A stretch of DNA of 64,000 nt from Rheinheimera sp. UJ63 (GCF_021568285.1 NZ_JAKGTQ010000001.1:1178001-1242000); one strand, 5' to 3'; positions 27,313 to 35,492 are shown, numbered from the stretch's first letter. Numbers and translations are program-made. Notes: a model not told the origin generated them from the letters alone.

Positions 27313-28641
27313 TTAAACTAACGCCAGCAGGTGCTGGCGAACGGCTTGCGCAGTGTAGTACAACGGATACACCAGATGTTGCTGCTCTAGTGGTGACGAG
27401 CCCTGCGTGCCGGTTAGTTTTATGGTTTTAGCCGGGTTACATTTTTCAATATAAGACTGTAATGATTTAGCCTTGGTGCGCTTGCCGCTTTTTACTTCGA
27501 GCGGTATCACATTGCCGCGGTTATCAGCGAGAATAAATTCTATTTCCGCTCTGGCATCACTCCAGGAAAAAGTCGGGTCAATACCCAATGCTGCGAGTTC
27601 TTGTTGCACAAAATTTTCGGCAATATAGCCTTTGTAGTCATAACTTTGCTGCTTTATTTCCAAATAACTGACACCCAGCATATGGTTTAACAAACCTACA
27701 TCAAACAAAAACAACTTAACCATATTATCTTTTTTATAAGCCGCCAGCGGGCTGCGTGGAGTACCTTCGACAGGATAGTTTTTTAAGATCAACCGGCACT
27801 TTTCCAGCCAGATAATACCACTCTCCAGCTCCTGATAACGTGATTTACGCTCGTATACCTGTTTGAATTTAAAGCGCTTAACCGATTCGTCCACTACTGC
27901 AGCAAGCTGAGCTGGCACTGCAGTAAACACCGCTTCAATTAAACCGGCATCTACCTTGCCGGAGTATTTACCAAAGTCCCGCACATAGCCGGCCAGTAAA
28001 TCGGCATGTATCTGCGACACCGCGTTTACCCGCTCCAACAAGCTTTTCTCCGCCAGCGCAAACCACAGGCTAACGGCCTCTGGCATACCGCCGGTAAAGT
28101 AATAGTCGGTGAGCTTATCAAACAGTTTAGTGTGGGCAGCCGCAGAGTTTTGCCCGGCATCATAAGCTTTTAACAGCAAAGTTTCGCCAGAGGCTAATAA
28201 AAACTCACGAAAGGTTAAGGGCCGTAAATTGTATTGCTCAACCTTGCCAACCGGAAAAGTATTCAGCAAACCAATATTAGAACCACTGGCAGCAATAAAC
28301 GCCTGCGGGGTTTGTTCGGCAAAGTATTTTAATGCCGTGACAGCCCGCGGGCATTCGCCAATTTCATCGAGGATCAGCAGATCAGTGGCCATATTAAACG
28401 GCTGGCCAGTTAATAGCTCAATATTACCCAGCACATCAGCAGGGCTTAACGAGCCAGCAAAGGCTTCCTGCATCTGCGGCGACTCCAGAAAATCTATCCG
28501 CAGTACCTTTGCAAACTGCCGGCCAAGCAACTGCTGCAACAAATAGGTTTTACCGGTTTGCCGCGCGCCATCTATTAGCAGCGGTTTACGCTCCGGCTTT
28601 TCTTTCCAGCGCAGCAAAGCTGTTAATAAATCGCGCTTCAT
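27313..28641 (-). CDS. AAA ATPase with DUF4143 nuclease-like C-terminal domain
   Basis: A 442-residue protein of the AAA_14/DUF4143 group, widespread and of unknown function. Walker A is DGARQTGKTYLLQQ (about 25-35), Walker B LLILDEIGECPRA, sensor SGSNIGLL, then LRPLTFREFLL, and the C-terminal DUF4143 domain with a restriction-like core FSWSDARAEIEFIL...VIPLEVKSGKRTKAKSL (the D..EVK pattern). It starts with ATG after GGAGGGG. Three similar palindromes in 32-bp register lie just upstream. The gene belongs to an accessory stretch between uvrA and the helicase module. Confidence 0.88.
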   Translation of the reverse strand: MKRDLLTALLRWKEKPERKPLLIDGARQTGKTYLLQQLLGRQFAKVLRIDFLESPQMQEAFAGSLSPADVLGNIELLTGQPFNMATDLLILDEIGECPRAVTALKYFAEQTPQAFIAASGSNIGLLNTFPVGKVEQYNLRPLTFREFLLASGETLLLKAYDAGQNSAAAHTKLFDKLTDYYFTGGMPEAVSLWFALAEKSLLERVNAVSQIHADLLAGYVRDFGKYSGKVDAGLIEAVFTAVPAQLAAVVDESVKRFKFKQVYERKSRYQELESGIIWLEKCRLILKNYPVEGTPRSPLAAYKKDNMVKLFLFDVGLLNHMLGVSYLEIKQQSYDYKGYIAENFVQQELAALGIDPTFSWSDARAEIEFILADNRGNVIPLEVKSGKRTKAKSLQSYIEKCNPAKTIKLTGTQGSSPLEQQHLVYPLYYTAQAVRQHLLALV

Positions 28642-28679
28642 AGCCCCTCCATAAATAGTGTCACCTTATGCCGACACTA

Positions 28680-28765
28680 CACTTTTCTGCGCTTAAAAAC
28701 AAACTTATCAACACTTTTATGCGCATAAAAGTGTGATATTTTGCATTTTTGTGCGCGTAAAAGTG
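28680..28765. promoter_or_regulatory. Three operator-like palindromes in exact 32-bp register upstream of the DUF4143 ATPase
   Basis: The middle copy (28712-28733) is part of a perfect 24-bp palindrome at 28711-28734, with halves CACTTTTATGC and GCATAAAAGTG. Imperfect copies start at 28680 (five differences) and 28744 (three differences), so the start-to-start distance is 32 bp twice, close to three helical turns. A separate 7-bp inverted repeat (TAGTGTC...GACACTA, 28656-28679) lies between the array and the gene. The layout suggests cooperative binding of a repressor that shuts off the ATPase gene; the regulator is unknown. Confidence 0.65.
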
Positions 28766-28767
28766 AA

Positions 28768-28953
28768 CCCACAGGGTCAGGCCTTGAATCTTGCACAGTA
28801 ATGCTCAACTACACAAAAGTCGCTTCGATTTAAAGACTAACAACGACCATGCTTGCGGCCAAACTGTTATAAAATTAGCGCACGTGTTTAAAGTCAGAAC
28901 AAAAATTATCGGCCATAAACTTAGGTTTGGATTATTTGCCGTTCAACAGAAAA
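28768..28953. repeat. Imperfect direct repeat, copy A (left boundary of the helicase module)
   Basis: About 186 bp beginning CCCACAGGGTCA and ending GTTCAACAGAAA, repeated at 31542-31724 in the same orientation. Identical blocks include 26 bp (28811-28836) and about 39 bp near the right end (28913-28953 region). It contains a 71-codon frame that is not credible as a gene. Confidence 0.8.
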
Positions 28954-29014
28954 AATGCAACATTCAAGGCCGACTCCAACTGCTTTTAGGCGTTTGCTCA
29001 CTTTGAGCTATCTC

Positions 29015-30997
29015 TCAGATCTCATGCAAACCACAATCTAAAAGATACTGATAAGTCCCACAGTAAAACTCTGGTAATCGAGTATTGTCTGCCTCGTTAC
29101 CAAAAGGTACAAAGATCACCATGCCTTCACGAGCGCGCGTTAGTAAAACTCTATAAGCATTTTCTAAGTAACGCTGTTGCTCATTCTGCAGTCTTCTTTG
29201 CCACTTTGTGCCTGAGAAACGCCAATGTTGAAAAGCACCATTCATAAATCGAAAATCAGCATCCCATGCGATTAAAGACCAATCTAATTCTAATCCTTGC
29301 ACATCAAATTCAGTTGCAGCATCTTCGAGAAAATTGCTAGACCTAATGTCATCTGCGGATGCTAAAAACCACTTTTCCGGTTCTATAATATTTTTAACAA
29401 AAATACCTTCTGCTTTTAACCGAATAGCATTTGAGGATGCCAACAAACCACAACGCCGGTTAGCTATCGTTCGCAGTTTGAGCCAAGCCTTAGCTTGATC
29501 TAAATTTCGAGTAACCACTATAGGAAACAGTGATTTAATATTTTTATAAACTTGGGCTGCAGCTTTTGCATTACCTGCAATAAGAAAATGCACAAATGAA
29601 GATAGTTTTTCAGCACGAAAAGATCTCATTGATATCGCAAGATGAAGACTTTGCTCTTGATGAAAAGATTGGAGGGTGCTCTGCTCGATTCCTTCTCGTA
29701 TATACTCACCAGTAAGTAAATTGGGTGAACAATACACATGCCAATGTTTAAACATATTGTTCATTGCGTCAAACCAACCGAGAATGCCTACTTCACCAAC
29801 ATTAATTTCTTGCCCACCACCAACTAAAGCAATAATAACAGCCCAATCATTATGCCGATCCATTACTGAAATGAGAAACTCAGGTTCTGACATATTGAAA
29901 TTAGCAAATCCTCGCTTTTGTTGCATAAATTTTGCTGCCTGCTGTTGATTCCAAGCCCGCTGTGCCTCATCAAATATTGCAACGTGTTCTGGTGGTTTCG
30001 CTTGATCAATTAAATAATTATCTCGAAATCGATGTATGTTCTGAATAAAACTTTCAACTCTTTTCCGACACTCATGTTTACTAAGTTTTTTCTCACCAAC
30101 ATCTACTTTTTTAACCGATTCATTTTTATATAAATCGTTAGAAAGTGCTTCTTGCAGAACGGCTACTAGAGGTCCATTGCCACTCAAAAATACTGAATAT
30201 TCATCATCTTTTGGAGTGGCATGCTGATTCGCAATATTAAGGCCAACTAAAGTTTTACCAGCACCCGGTACACCAGTAACAAAACAAACGACTTTCTGCC
30301 TATTCAGTCGTGCATTGTGGATGATCTCAAAAAGTCGAGTACTCGTTTCTGCAATATTGATACTTCCAGCCTCAGAGCGGGTAATATCGACAACATTGTG
30401 ATTAGAATAAAGCGCTTGCGCCGCTTCAATAATCGTAGGGGTGGGTTTATAAGAGGCCGCAAGCCAACTATCAATATCAATGCTTGATAATGGCAGTTGA
30501 TTAATCGTTTGATTAATTAAGATAGCTAAATTAGCACCTGAGCAACAAAGTACATCTGCGACAAGCTCTGAGTTAAATTTTAAAGTTATATTTTGATCAG
30601 GTGCATTTGTGCAAATCAAAATTGGCACTAAATATTTGTTATGACTTCCTTCGTGAAAATGTTTTAAATCTAACGCATAACCCATTGTTTGCATACGATC
30701 GGTAAAACTATAATTATTAGCTCCTACCTTGAACTCTAAAACAAAAATCATACCTCCGGTTATGATGATTACATCCGCTCTACGTCCCATGCGCGGAATC
30801 ATGAACTCAAAGAAAATATCACCGTTGACTGCTATGTCTCTGAAAACGAGATGCAGTAACCGTATCTGTTCAGCCCAAGCTATTGTCTGAGAGTGTTGTA
30901 ATTCTTGACCATGCGCTTTAGTTAAATCACCAATTATTTTCGACTCTTCCGTTAACAAAAACGTCGAAATACTTGCACCATAGTAAGCCCGGTTCAT
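29015..30997 (-). CDS. Nuclease-helicase protein: PD-(D/E)xK-like N terminus plus DUF2075/Schlafen-3-like SF1 helicase
   Basis: A 660-residue protein with a likely restriction-type N-terminal domain (D75 in RRADVIII and E88-x-K90 in VLEFKVG, NERD-like) and a superfamily 1 ATPase/helicase core: Walker A GVPGAGKT (242-249), DEAQ at 343-346, a late FDVQGLELDWSLIAWD segment and YRVLLTRAREGMVIFVP (motif VI). This matches the DUF2075 family. It is translationally coupled to an XRE regulator (ATGA overlap) and sits in an AT-rich module bounded by direct repeats, an arrangement frequent for phage-defence genes. The defence role is inferred; I cannot tie it to a named system. Confidence 0.82.
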   Translation of the reverse strand: MNRAYYGASISTFLLTEESKIIGDLTKAHGQELQHSQTIAWAEQIRLLHLVFRDIAVNGDIFFEFMIPRMGRRADVIIITGGMIFVLEFKVGANNYSFTDRMQTMGYALDLKHFHEGSHNKYLVPILICTNAPDQNITLKFNSELVADVLCCSGANLAILINQTINQLPLSSIDIDSWLAASYKPTPTIIEAAQALYSNHNVVDITRSEAGSINIAETSTRLFEIIHNARLNRQKVVCFVTGVPGAGKTLVGLNIANQHATPKDDEYSVFLSGNGPLVAVLQEALSNDLYKNESVKKVDVGEKKLSKHECRKRVESFIQNIHRFRDNYLIDQAKPPEHVAIFDEAQRAWNQQQAAKFMQQKRGFANFNMSEPEFLISVMDRHNDWAVIIALVGGGQEINVGEVGILGWFDAMNNMFKHWHVYCSPNLLTGEYIREGIEQSTLQSFHQEQSLHLAISMRSFRAEKLSSFVHFLIAGNAKAAAQVYKNIKSLFPIVVTRNLDQAKAWLKLRTIANRRCGLLASSNAIRLKAEGIFVKNIIEPEKWFLASADDIRSSNFLEDAATEFDVQGLELDWSLIAWDADFRFMNGAFQHWRFSGTKWQRRLQNEQQRYLENAYRVLLTRAREGMVIFVPFGNEADNTRLPEFYCGTYQYLLDCGLHEI

Positions 30998-31233
30998 TGA
31001 TTAAACTCCGGGGTTGAAAATAACTCAGCAATCGATACATTCAATGCTTTAGCAATCTGCTCGACATTTTTCAAACCAACATTTCGTTTACCTCGCTCGA
31101 TACCACTGATATAGGTGCGATCCAAACTGGCAAGCGCACCAAGATCTTCTTGGCTAATACCTTTAGCAAGTCGTAATTGTTTGACACGCAAACCGAATAA
31201 TTGCAGTACATCCTGATGCATAACGATACTCAT
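30994..31233 (-). CDS. XRE/Cro-type HTH regulator coupled to the nuclease-helicase
   Basis: A 79-residue DNA-binding protein with a single HTH_3 domain: LRLAKGISQEDLGALASLDRTYISGIERGKRNVGLKNVEQIAKALN. Size and pattern resemble controller proteins of restriction-modification systems. The stop overlaps the ATG of the nuclease-helicase (ATGA). It is divergent from a small gene across an intergenic region with an 11-bp inverted repeat, so autorepression is the simplest model. A second ATG at 31221 is possible; neither start has a strong Shine-Dalgarno. Confidence 0.88.
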   Translation of the reverse strand: MSIVMHQDVLQLFGLRVKQLRLAKGISQEDLGALASLDRTYISGIERGKRNVGLKNVEQIAKALNVSIAELFSTPEFNQ

Positions 31234-31262
31234 TAACTTTTCTTGTTAACATCGTCAGCTGA

Positions 31263-31295
31263 TGTGACTTATAATGCTACGGACTATAAGTCACA
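31263..31295. promoter_or_regulatory. Inverted-repeat operator in the divergent XRE promoter
   Basis: TGTGACTTATA at 31263-31273 and TATAAGTCACA at 31285-31295 form a perfect 11-bp dyad with an 11-nt spacer. A TATAAT hexamer (31270-31275) overlaps the left arm on the + strand, and on the - strand TTGTGA (31297-31292) with a 17-nt spacer to TTATAA (31274-31269) makes a plausible promoter for the XRE operon. Binding here would block both directions. Confidence 0.7.
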
Positions 31296-31307
31296 ATAAG
31301 GATGGAT

Positions 31308-31517
31308 ATGCATAGAGAAGAAACAAACCAGCTAGATTTTGTATTGCTAAGTGAAATGCTCGAACAGCAATATTGCATCACATTTAATGATACTGGTTAT
31401 ACAAAAGCGGAGTGGTTAGACCGTTTTGGGGATATGCCAATGAACGAAGCCATAAGTGCTTATGCAGATAAATATAATTTAACGCCAATAAAAGCATTAC
31501 TTAAATTTCAAATATAA
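31308..31517 (+). CDS. Small protein of unknown function divergent from the XRE/helicase pair
   Basis: A 69-residue acidic protein I do not recognise. It has no signal peptide or membrane segment; the C-terminal half (KAEWLDRFGDMPMNEAISAYADKYNLTPIKALLKFQ) looks helical. Start: AAGGA at 31298-31302 suits the ATG at 31308 and overlaps the ATG at 31302, so 31308 is chosen. It lies inside the direct repeats, under the same dyad as the XRE gene, and may be a modulator or antitoxin-like partner of the nuclease-helicase (inference). Confidence 0.6.
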   Translation: MHREETNQLDFVLLSEMLEQQYCITFNDTGYTKAEWLDRFGDMPMNEAISAYADKYNLTPIKALLKFQI

Positions 31518-31541
31518 CTTTTTCTTTTATTGGTGTTTAGG

Positions 31542-31724
31542 CCCACAGGGTCAAGCCTTGAATCTTGCGCAGTTATTTACAACTACACAAAAGTCGCTTC
31601 GATTTAAAAACTAACAACGGCCATGCTAGCAGCTAAATCGTTATAAAATTAACGCACGTGCCTATAGTTATAGAACAGTTATCCGCCATAAACTTAGGTT
31701 TGGATTATTTGCCGTTCAACAGAA
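31542..31724. repeat. Imperfect direct repeat, copy B (right boundary of the helicase module)
   Basis: About 183 bp matching 28768-28953 in the same orientation, 2774 bp downstream. The ends and two long internal blocks are identical; the middle is diverged by substitutions and small indels, so the copies are old rather than a fresh duplication. Confidence 0.8.
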
Positions 31725-31795
31725 ACATTGCTAAATTCATGAGCTGCCACTACTGCTCGTTCTGCGCTAATAGCTATAACAAAAGACGGTATGCG

Positions 31796-32014
31796 ATGAA
31801 CAAAATCACCGAAAAACACATAGCGAATATCATCAAAAAACACCTAGGATTTACGTTGCTGTTGGCCGTCGCGCCTGTCATCTTCTTTTTGTTGATTGGC
31901 TTTTTTGAAAAGACAATTTACAGCATTATCCCGTTTATTTTGCCCATTAGCACCCTTGGTGCGGTGGCCTACTTTATCAAACAGGTACTGACTGAGTTGT
32001 TGGTCGATCGCTAA
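31796..32014 (+). CDS. Small two-helix membrane protein, hypothetical
   Basis: A 72-residue product with a basic N terminus (MNKITEKHIANIIKKH) and two hydrophobic helices, about 19-36 and 42-60, the second ending in a short charged tail. Unrecognised. The frame extends back to 31658 through repeat B, but that part reads the repeat sequence and is unlikely to be coding, so the internal ATG at 31796 is preferred. No strong Shine-Dalgarno is present. It overlaps the convergent nucleotidyltransferase-like gene by 4 nt. Existence as a gene is moderately supported. Confidence 0.5.
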   Translation: MNKITEKHIANIIKKHLGFTLLLAVAPVIFFLLIGFFEKTIYSIIPFILPISTLGAVAYFIKQVLTELLVDR

Positions 32015-32487
32015 GACAAACTGCCTAAGCGCAACTTCACTAAATACTGCCGCAGTTGCGCAACCCGTTCGCTGCGACCAAACAACTGGTAAATGTGCAA
32101 CCAATCGGCAGGCGGCATCCAACAAATGCCATCTTGCCAGCGGCAGCGCTCAGGATGAAAAGCAAAGCGACTGATTACATTGTCTTTTCGCACAGCAATA
32201 CCGGCCATCAGATCAACACTGCGGCCCTCTATATGGCGAAAATGGTTGAACTTAGCCGTGGCATACATCGGATCAGACTTAATCGACTGTGCTTGATAGC
32301 CTGCATGGGTCAACAGCGCACTTATCGCGGCAAAATCTGCTTCCGTACACACCAGATCAATATCAGTAGGCTGCACATCTAACCCCAGTTGCCATAGCAA
32401 ACAACTGCCGCCCACACCAAAAGGGTAAGCAGATAAAAGACTGCTAAGCTCGGTCAATTGTTCGGTTAACGCGTCAGGTTTTAACAT
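32011..32487 (-). CDS. Nucleotidyltransferase-fold protein
   Basis: A 158-residue protein of the minimal nucleotidyltransferase type. The core GVGGSCLLWQLGLDVQPTDIDLVC gives the GGS and DxD motif of the polymerase-beta superfamily, followed by VDLMAGI as the third acidic position. Such proteins transfer nucleotides to RNA, protein or antibiotics, or act as type IV toxins; no partner of a MNT/HEPN or AbiE pair is visible. It overlaps the 3' end of the upstream gene (32474-33049), so the two are cotranscribed. A GTG at 32499 would add four residues. Confidence 0.72.
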   Translation of the reverse strand: MLKPDALTEQLTELSSLLSAYPFGVGGSCLLWQLGLDVQPTDIDLVCTEADFAAISALLTHAGYQAQSIKSDPMYATAKFNHFRHIEGRSVDLMAGIAVRKDNVISRFAFHPERCRWQDGICWMPPADWLHIYQLFGRSERVAQLRQYLVKLRLGSLS

Positions 32488-33049
32488 GGGGTAACTCACT
32501 TATTAGGGTTGAAAGCCGCTGAATTTTTTCGTTATTCAGTTGCCGATAATCAAAATAGGGGCAGACCAATAGGCGCTGCTGGCGATCAATAGCAAACTCA
32601 TTATTTAACCATTGCAATTGCGCCGCTAACCCCGCATCTAGCAGCGCTTTGGCATGGGTGCGCCCGGCAATAATATGGATCGCATGGCGGTTAACGGCGA
32701 ACTGCGGCAGGCTAAATAACAACGCCGTGTTACTGCCGGTTTGTAATAACTGCTGCTCACGGAATTGCTGCCAACTGTCGGCGGTTTGTTGGAAAGTAAA
32801 CTGCCGCTTATCTAGGGTAAATAGCAGCTTGGCATACACATTAAACACTTTGCGCCAGCCATTACCACAGGCCTGGTTAATCGCAGATATTTCACCATAA
32901 CTTAGCGGCTGTATATGATTAAGTGCCGCATATTCCTGCATGGGTGGCCGCTTTGCCACATACACACAGATTTGTGCCTGCGGATCGCCAAAACCTATGG
33001 CGAATTCGCTCACAAGCGGCGGCGCTGTTGTCACACCAACCAGTGGCAT
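32474..33049 (-). CDS. Conserved-looking hypothetical protein, cotranscribed with the nucleotidyltransferase
   Basis: A 191-residue soluble protein I do not recognise. It opens EFAIGFGDPQAQICVYVAKRPPM, has a central basic/aromatic segment (NGWRKVFNVYAKLLFTLDKRQFTFQQTADSWQQFREQ) and a later INRHAIHIIAGRTHAKALLD-like segment. No signal peptide or membrane helix. GGGAG precedes the ATG by about 6 nt. The 3' end overlaps the nucleotidyltransferase gene, implying coupled translation. Confidence 0.65.
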   Translation of the reverse strand: MPLVGVTTAPPLVSEFAIGFGDPQAQICVYVAKRPPMQEYAALNHIQPLSYGEISAINQACGNGWRKVFNVYAKLLFTLDKRQFTFQQTADSWQQFREQQLLQTGSNTALLFSLPQFAVNRHAIHIIAGRTHAKALLDAGLAAQLQWLNNEFAIDRQQRLLVCPYFDYRQLNNEKIQRLSTLISELPHVKT

Positions 33050-33159
33050 AGATACTCCCGTTTAACGCCTTAGTTCTTGCGGCAGAACGCCTTAACCTAG
33101 CAAGGCTTTGTGCTACTATTCTAACGGTAAAGTTTCAGAAAAATAACCTAATAATACGG

Positions 33160-33279
33160 TAATGCCGATCAGTAAGCCTAACCGGTTTGCTTTAAATCAA
33201 CCCTGACAGGCCATGCATGATTATCGCATGTGGATATGAGCAAACCGCGTTTTATAAAAAACCAAACTGATCGGCATTC
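33160..33279. mobile_element. MITE-like 120-bp element with terminal inverted repeats and a 10-bp target duplication
   Basis: AATGCCGATCAGT at 33161-33173 and ACTGATCGGCATT at 33266-33278 are perfect 13-bp inverted repeats, and the 10-bp AATAATACGG occurs directly outside each end (33150-33159 and 33280-33289). Inside are a second inverted pair (CGGTTTGC at 33183-33190, GCAAACCG at 33240-33247) and an apical CATGC/GCATG, so the element could fold into one long hairpin. It encodes nothing. The right duplication supplies the sequence leading into the GGAG ribosome-binding site of the S9 peptidase gene. Confidence 0.72.
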
Positions 33280-33298
33280 AATAATACGGAGTCTTACG

Positions 33299-35323
33299 AT
33301 GAAAAAATTCGTGTTGCTGTGTTTGTTTTGGCCACTGTTAGCCCTGGCTAACCCGGCTGAAGATAACAGCTTAAGTGTAGAGCGGTTATGGCAATTAGAG
33401 CGCATTGGCACTCCGGTTGCCTCCGCCGATGGCAGTATGATTGTCGCGCCCGTGACCCGCTATGATGTACCCGCCGATCAAGGCCATACCCGGCTTTGGC
33501 TATTTAGCGCCGATGGTAAAACTCAGCGCCCCCTTACCGCTGAAGGCATGCGTGCCAGCGAAGCCACCTTTTCGCCAGACGGTAAAACCTTGGCTTTTAT
33601 CAGCCAACGGCATAAAGACGATGCCGGGCAAATTTATCTGTTACCCCTAACAACCCCCGGCGAAGCACAGCGTTTAACACAAGTACCTACCGGCGTTTAT
33701 GGTATGAAATGGGTCGGGGAGCACCTGTATTTTGTCAGCCGTATTTGGCCAGGCAAAACCTGGGAAGAAATGAGCGGCGAACTTAAAGCCAATAAAGAGA
33801 AAAAAGTGTCAGCCTGGCAGTGGAATGCACTGCCTTATTCGCAGTTCGACCATTGGATAGATGAAAGTCGCCAAGCGCATGTTTTCCGTATTCCTGCTAA
33901 AGGCGGTGAAGTAGAAGCTATCACCCAAAAAATCGGCATCGAATTACCGCGCTCTAGCCAAAACGCCAGCAGCTACGACATTGATGCGCAAGAGCGCTAT
34001 ATCGCCTTTAATGCCAATGGTTCAAGCAACAGCGTTGATCCGAAAATTGATTTGTTTTTAGCGGCCATCGGCAGCGATAAAGCTGACAACATTACACCGG
34101 ATAACCAAGCCCCCGATGCGAACCCCAGCTTTAGCCCTGATGGTAAAAGCTTGGCCTTTAGCCGCCTGCGTATTCAGGGTTTTTATGCCGACACCGCACG
34201 TTTAATGGTGTACGACCTAGCGAAGAAAACCACCCGTGAACTGACCACTGAGTGGGATCGCTCAGTCAGTGACTTTGTTTGGGCCGCCGATAGTAAAGGT
34301 TTTTACGCCAGCGTGGATGATGCGGCTACCAGCCGTTTATTTTATGTTGATGCCAAGAATGGCAAACAACGCGCCATTACCAAAAACACCAGCTTTGGTA
34401 GCCCGGTATTAGCCGGTAAAAATACCTTAGTCACCACCAATGACAGCTTTTTATATCCAGCGCGCCTGGTAAAAGTGGATGTGCGCTCGGGTAATACCAC
34501 GCGCTTGGATAGCTTTAATGATGAATTACTTTCAAAAACAGACTTAGGCACCTATGAATCGGTAACCTATAAAGGGGCTGAAGGCCAAGATATCCAAATG
34601 TGGGTGCATTACCCACCGGGCTTTGATAAGAGCAAAAAGTATCCCTTCTTTATGCTGATCCACGGCGGCCCGCACAATGCCATTGGCGATAGCTTTAGCT
34701 ACCGCTGGAATGCACAAACCTTTGCTTCTTGGGGCTATGTTACGGCCTGGCCTAACTTCCATGGCTCTAGCAGTTTTGGCCAAGACTTTGCCGATGCCAT
34801 TAACCCCGATTGGCGCACGAAACCCTTAGCCGATATTCAAGCCGCGACCGCGTGGTTCCAGCAACAACCCTGGATTGATACCGAGCGCATGGTGGCCGGT
34901 GGCGCCAGCTACGGTGGTTACTTAAGTGCTATCTTGTTGGGTACTGAACATCCGTATAAAGCCCTGCTGATCCATGCCGCGGTTTACAACATGTATTCGC
35001 AAATGGCGGCAGACTTTGCTGTACATTCAACCCGCTTTGGCAATTTCTGGGACAAACCAGAGATATACAAAAGTATTTCGCCGCATTATTTTGCCGGTAA
35101 CTTTAATACGCCAACCTTAGTTATCCATGGCCAGTTAGATTATCGGGTACCGGTTGGGCAAGGCTTTGAGTTATTCCGCACCTTGCAAAGCCGTGGCGTG
35201 GAGTCGCGAATGATTTACTTCCCCGATGAAAACCACTGGATCTTAAAACCAAACAATTCCATCTATTGGTATAACCAAGTGAAAGATTGGATGACCCAGT
35301 TCGCCGAGCCTGGCGCGCGTTAA
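33299..35323 (+). CDS. Exported S9 family prolyl oligopeptidase / dipeptidyl-peptidase-like enzyme
   Basis: A 674-residue secreted serine peptidase that should trim peptides in the periplasm. Signal peptide 1-19 (LLALA|NPAED); beta-propeller of TolB/WD40-like repeats (about 35-400, e.g. ATFSPDGKTLAFIS and PSFSPDGKSLAFSR); alpha/beta-hydrolase domain about 420-674 with Ser537 in GGASYGGY, Asp614 in HGQLDYRVP and His646 in DENHW. Related to acylaminoacyl/dipeptidyl peptidase S9C types. The ATG at 33299 has GGAG 7 nt upstream and starts the signal peptide; the longer frame to 33230 reads through the MITE-like element. A strong terminator follows. Confidence 0.92.
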   Translation: MKKFVLLCLFWPLLALANPAEDNSLSVERLWQLERIGTPVASADGSMIVAPVTRYDVPADQGHTRLWLFSADGKTQRPLTAEGMRASEATFSPDGKTLAFISQRHKDDAGQIYLLPLTTPGEAQRLTQVPTGVYGMKWVGEHLYFVSRIWPGKTWEEMSGELKANKEKKVSAWQWNALPYSQFDHWIDESRQAHVFRIPAKGGEVEAITQKIGIELPRSSQNASSYDIDAQERYIAFNANGSSNSVDPKIDLFLAAIGSDKADNITPDNQAPDANPSFSPDGKSLAFSRLRIQGFYADTARLMVYDLAKKTTRELTTEWDRSVSDFVWAADSKGFYASVDDAATSRLFYVDAKNGKQRAITKNTSFGSPVLAGKNTLVTTNDSFLYPARLVKVDVRSGNTTRLDSFNDELLSKTDLGTYESVTYKGAEGQDIQMWVHYPPGFDKSKKYPFFMLIHGGPHNAIGDSFSYRWNAQTFASWGYVTAWPNFHGSSSFGQDFADAINPDWRTKPLADIQAATAWFQQQPWIDTERMVAGGASYGGYLSAILLGTEHPYKALLIHAAVYNMYSQMAADFAVHSTRFGNFWDKPEIYKSISPHYFAGNFNTPTLVIHGQLDYRVPVGQGFELFRTLQSRGVESRMIYFPDENHWILKPNNSIYWYNQVKDWMTQFAEPGAR

Positions 35324-35330
35324 TCCCTCC

Positions 35331-35364
35331 CAGCACGCAGCACGCGCTGCGTGCTGCAGTTTTT
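35331..35364 (+). terminator. Intrinsic terminator of the S9 peptidase gene
   Basis: CAGCACGCAGC and GCTGCGTGCTG form a perfect 11-bp stem with a 4-nt loop, followed by CAGTTTTT, 8 nt after the stop. Confidence 0.88.
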
Positions 35365-35492
35365 CTCTCGGCATTCAAACTAAAGGCCGACTTTTCAACT
35401 CTTTAGCTGTTACTTCTACCCATTAACGCCTAGTATAGAGAAAGAGCGGTTATTCGACAGTGGCTTTGCCCCTGTCTGGTACAGGAACCTTT

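Noticed and set aside
28791..29006. 71-codon ORF in repeat A
   Set aside because: It reads through the direct repeat, the other copy does not keep the frame, and no ribosome-binding site is present.
31560..31680. Integron attC site in repeat B
   Set aside because: No GTTRRRY/RYYYAAC pair with the required stem; no integrase in the window.
33230..33298. Longer N terminus for the S9 peptidase
   Set aside because: It translates the MITE-like element and hides the signal peptide; the GGAG-ATG at 33299 is better.
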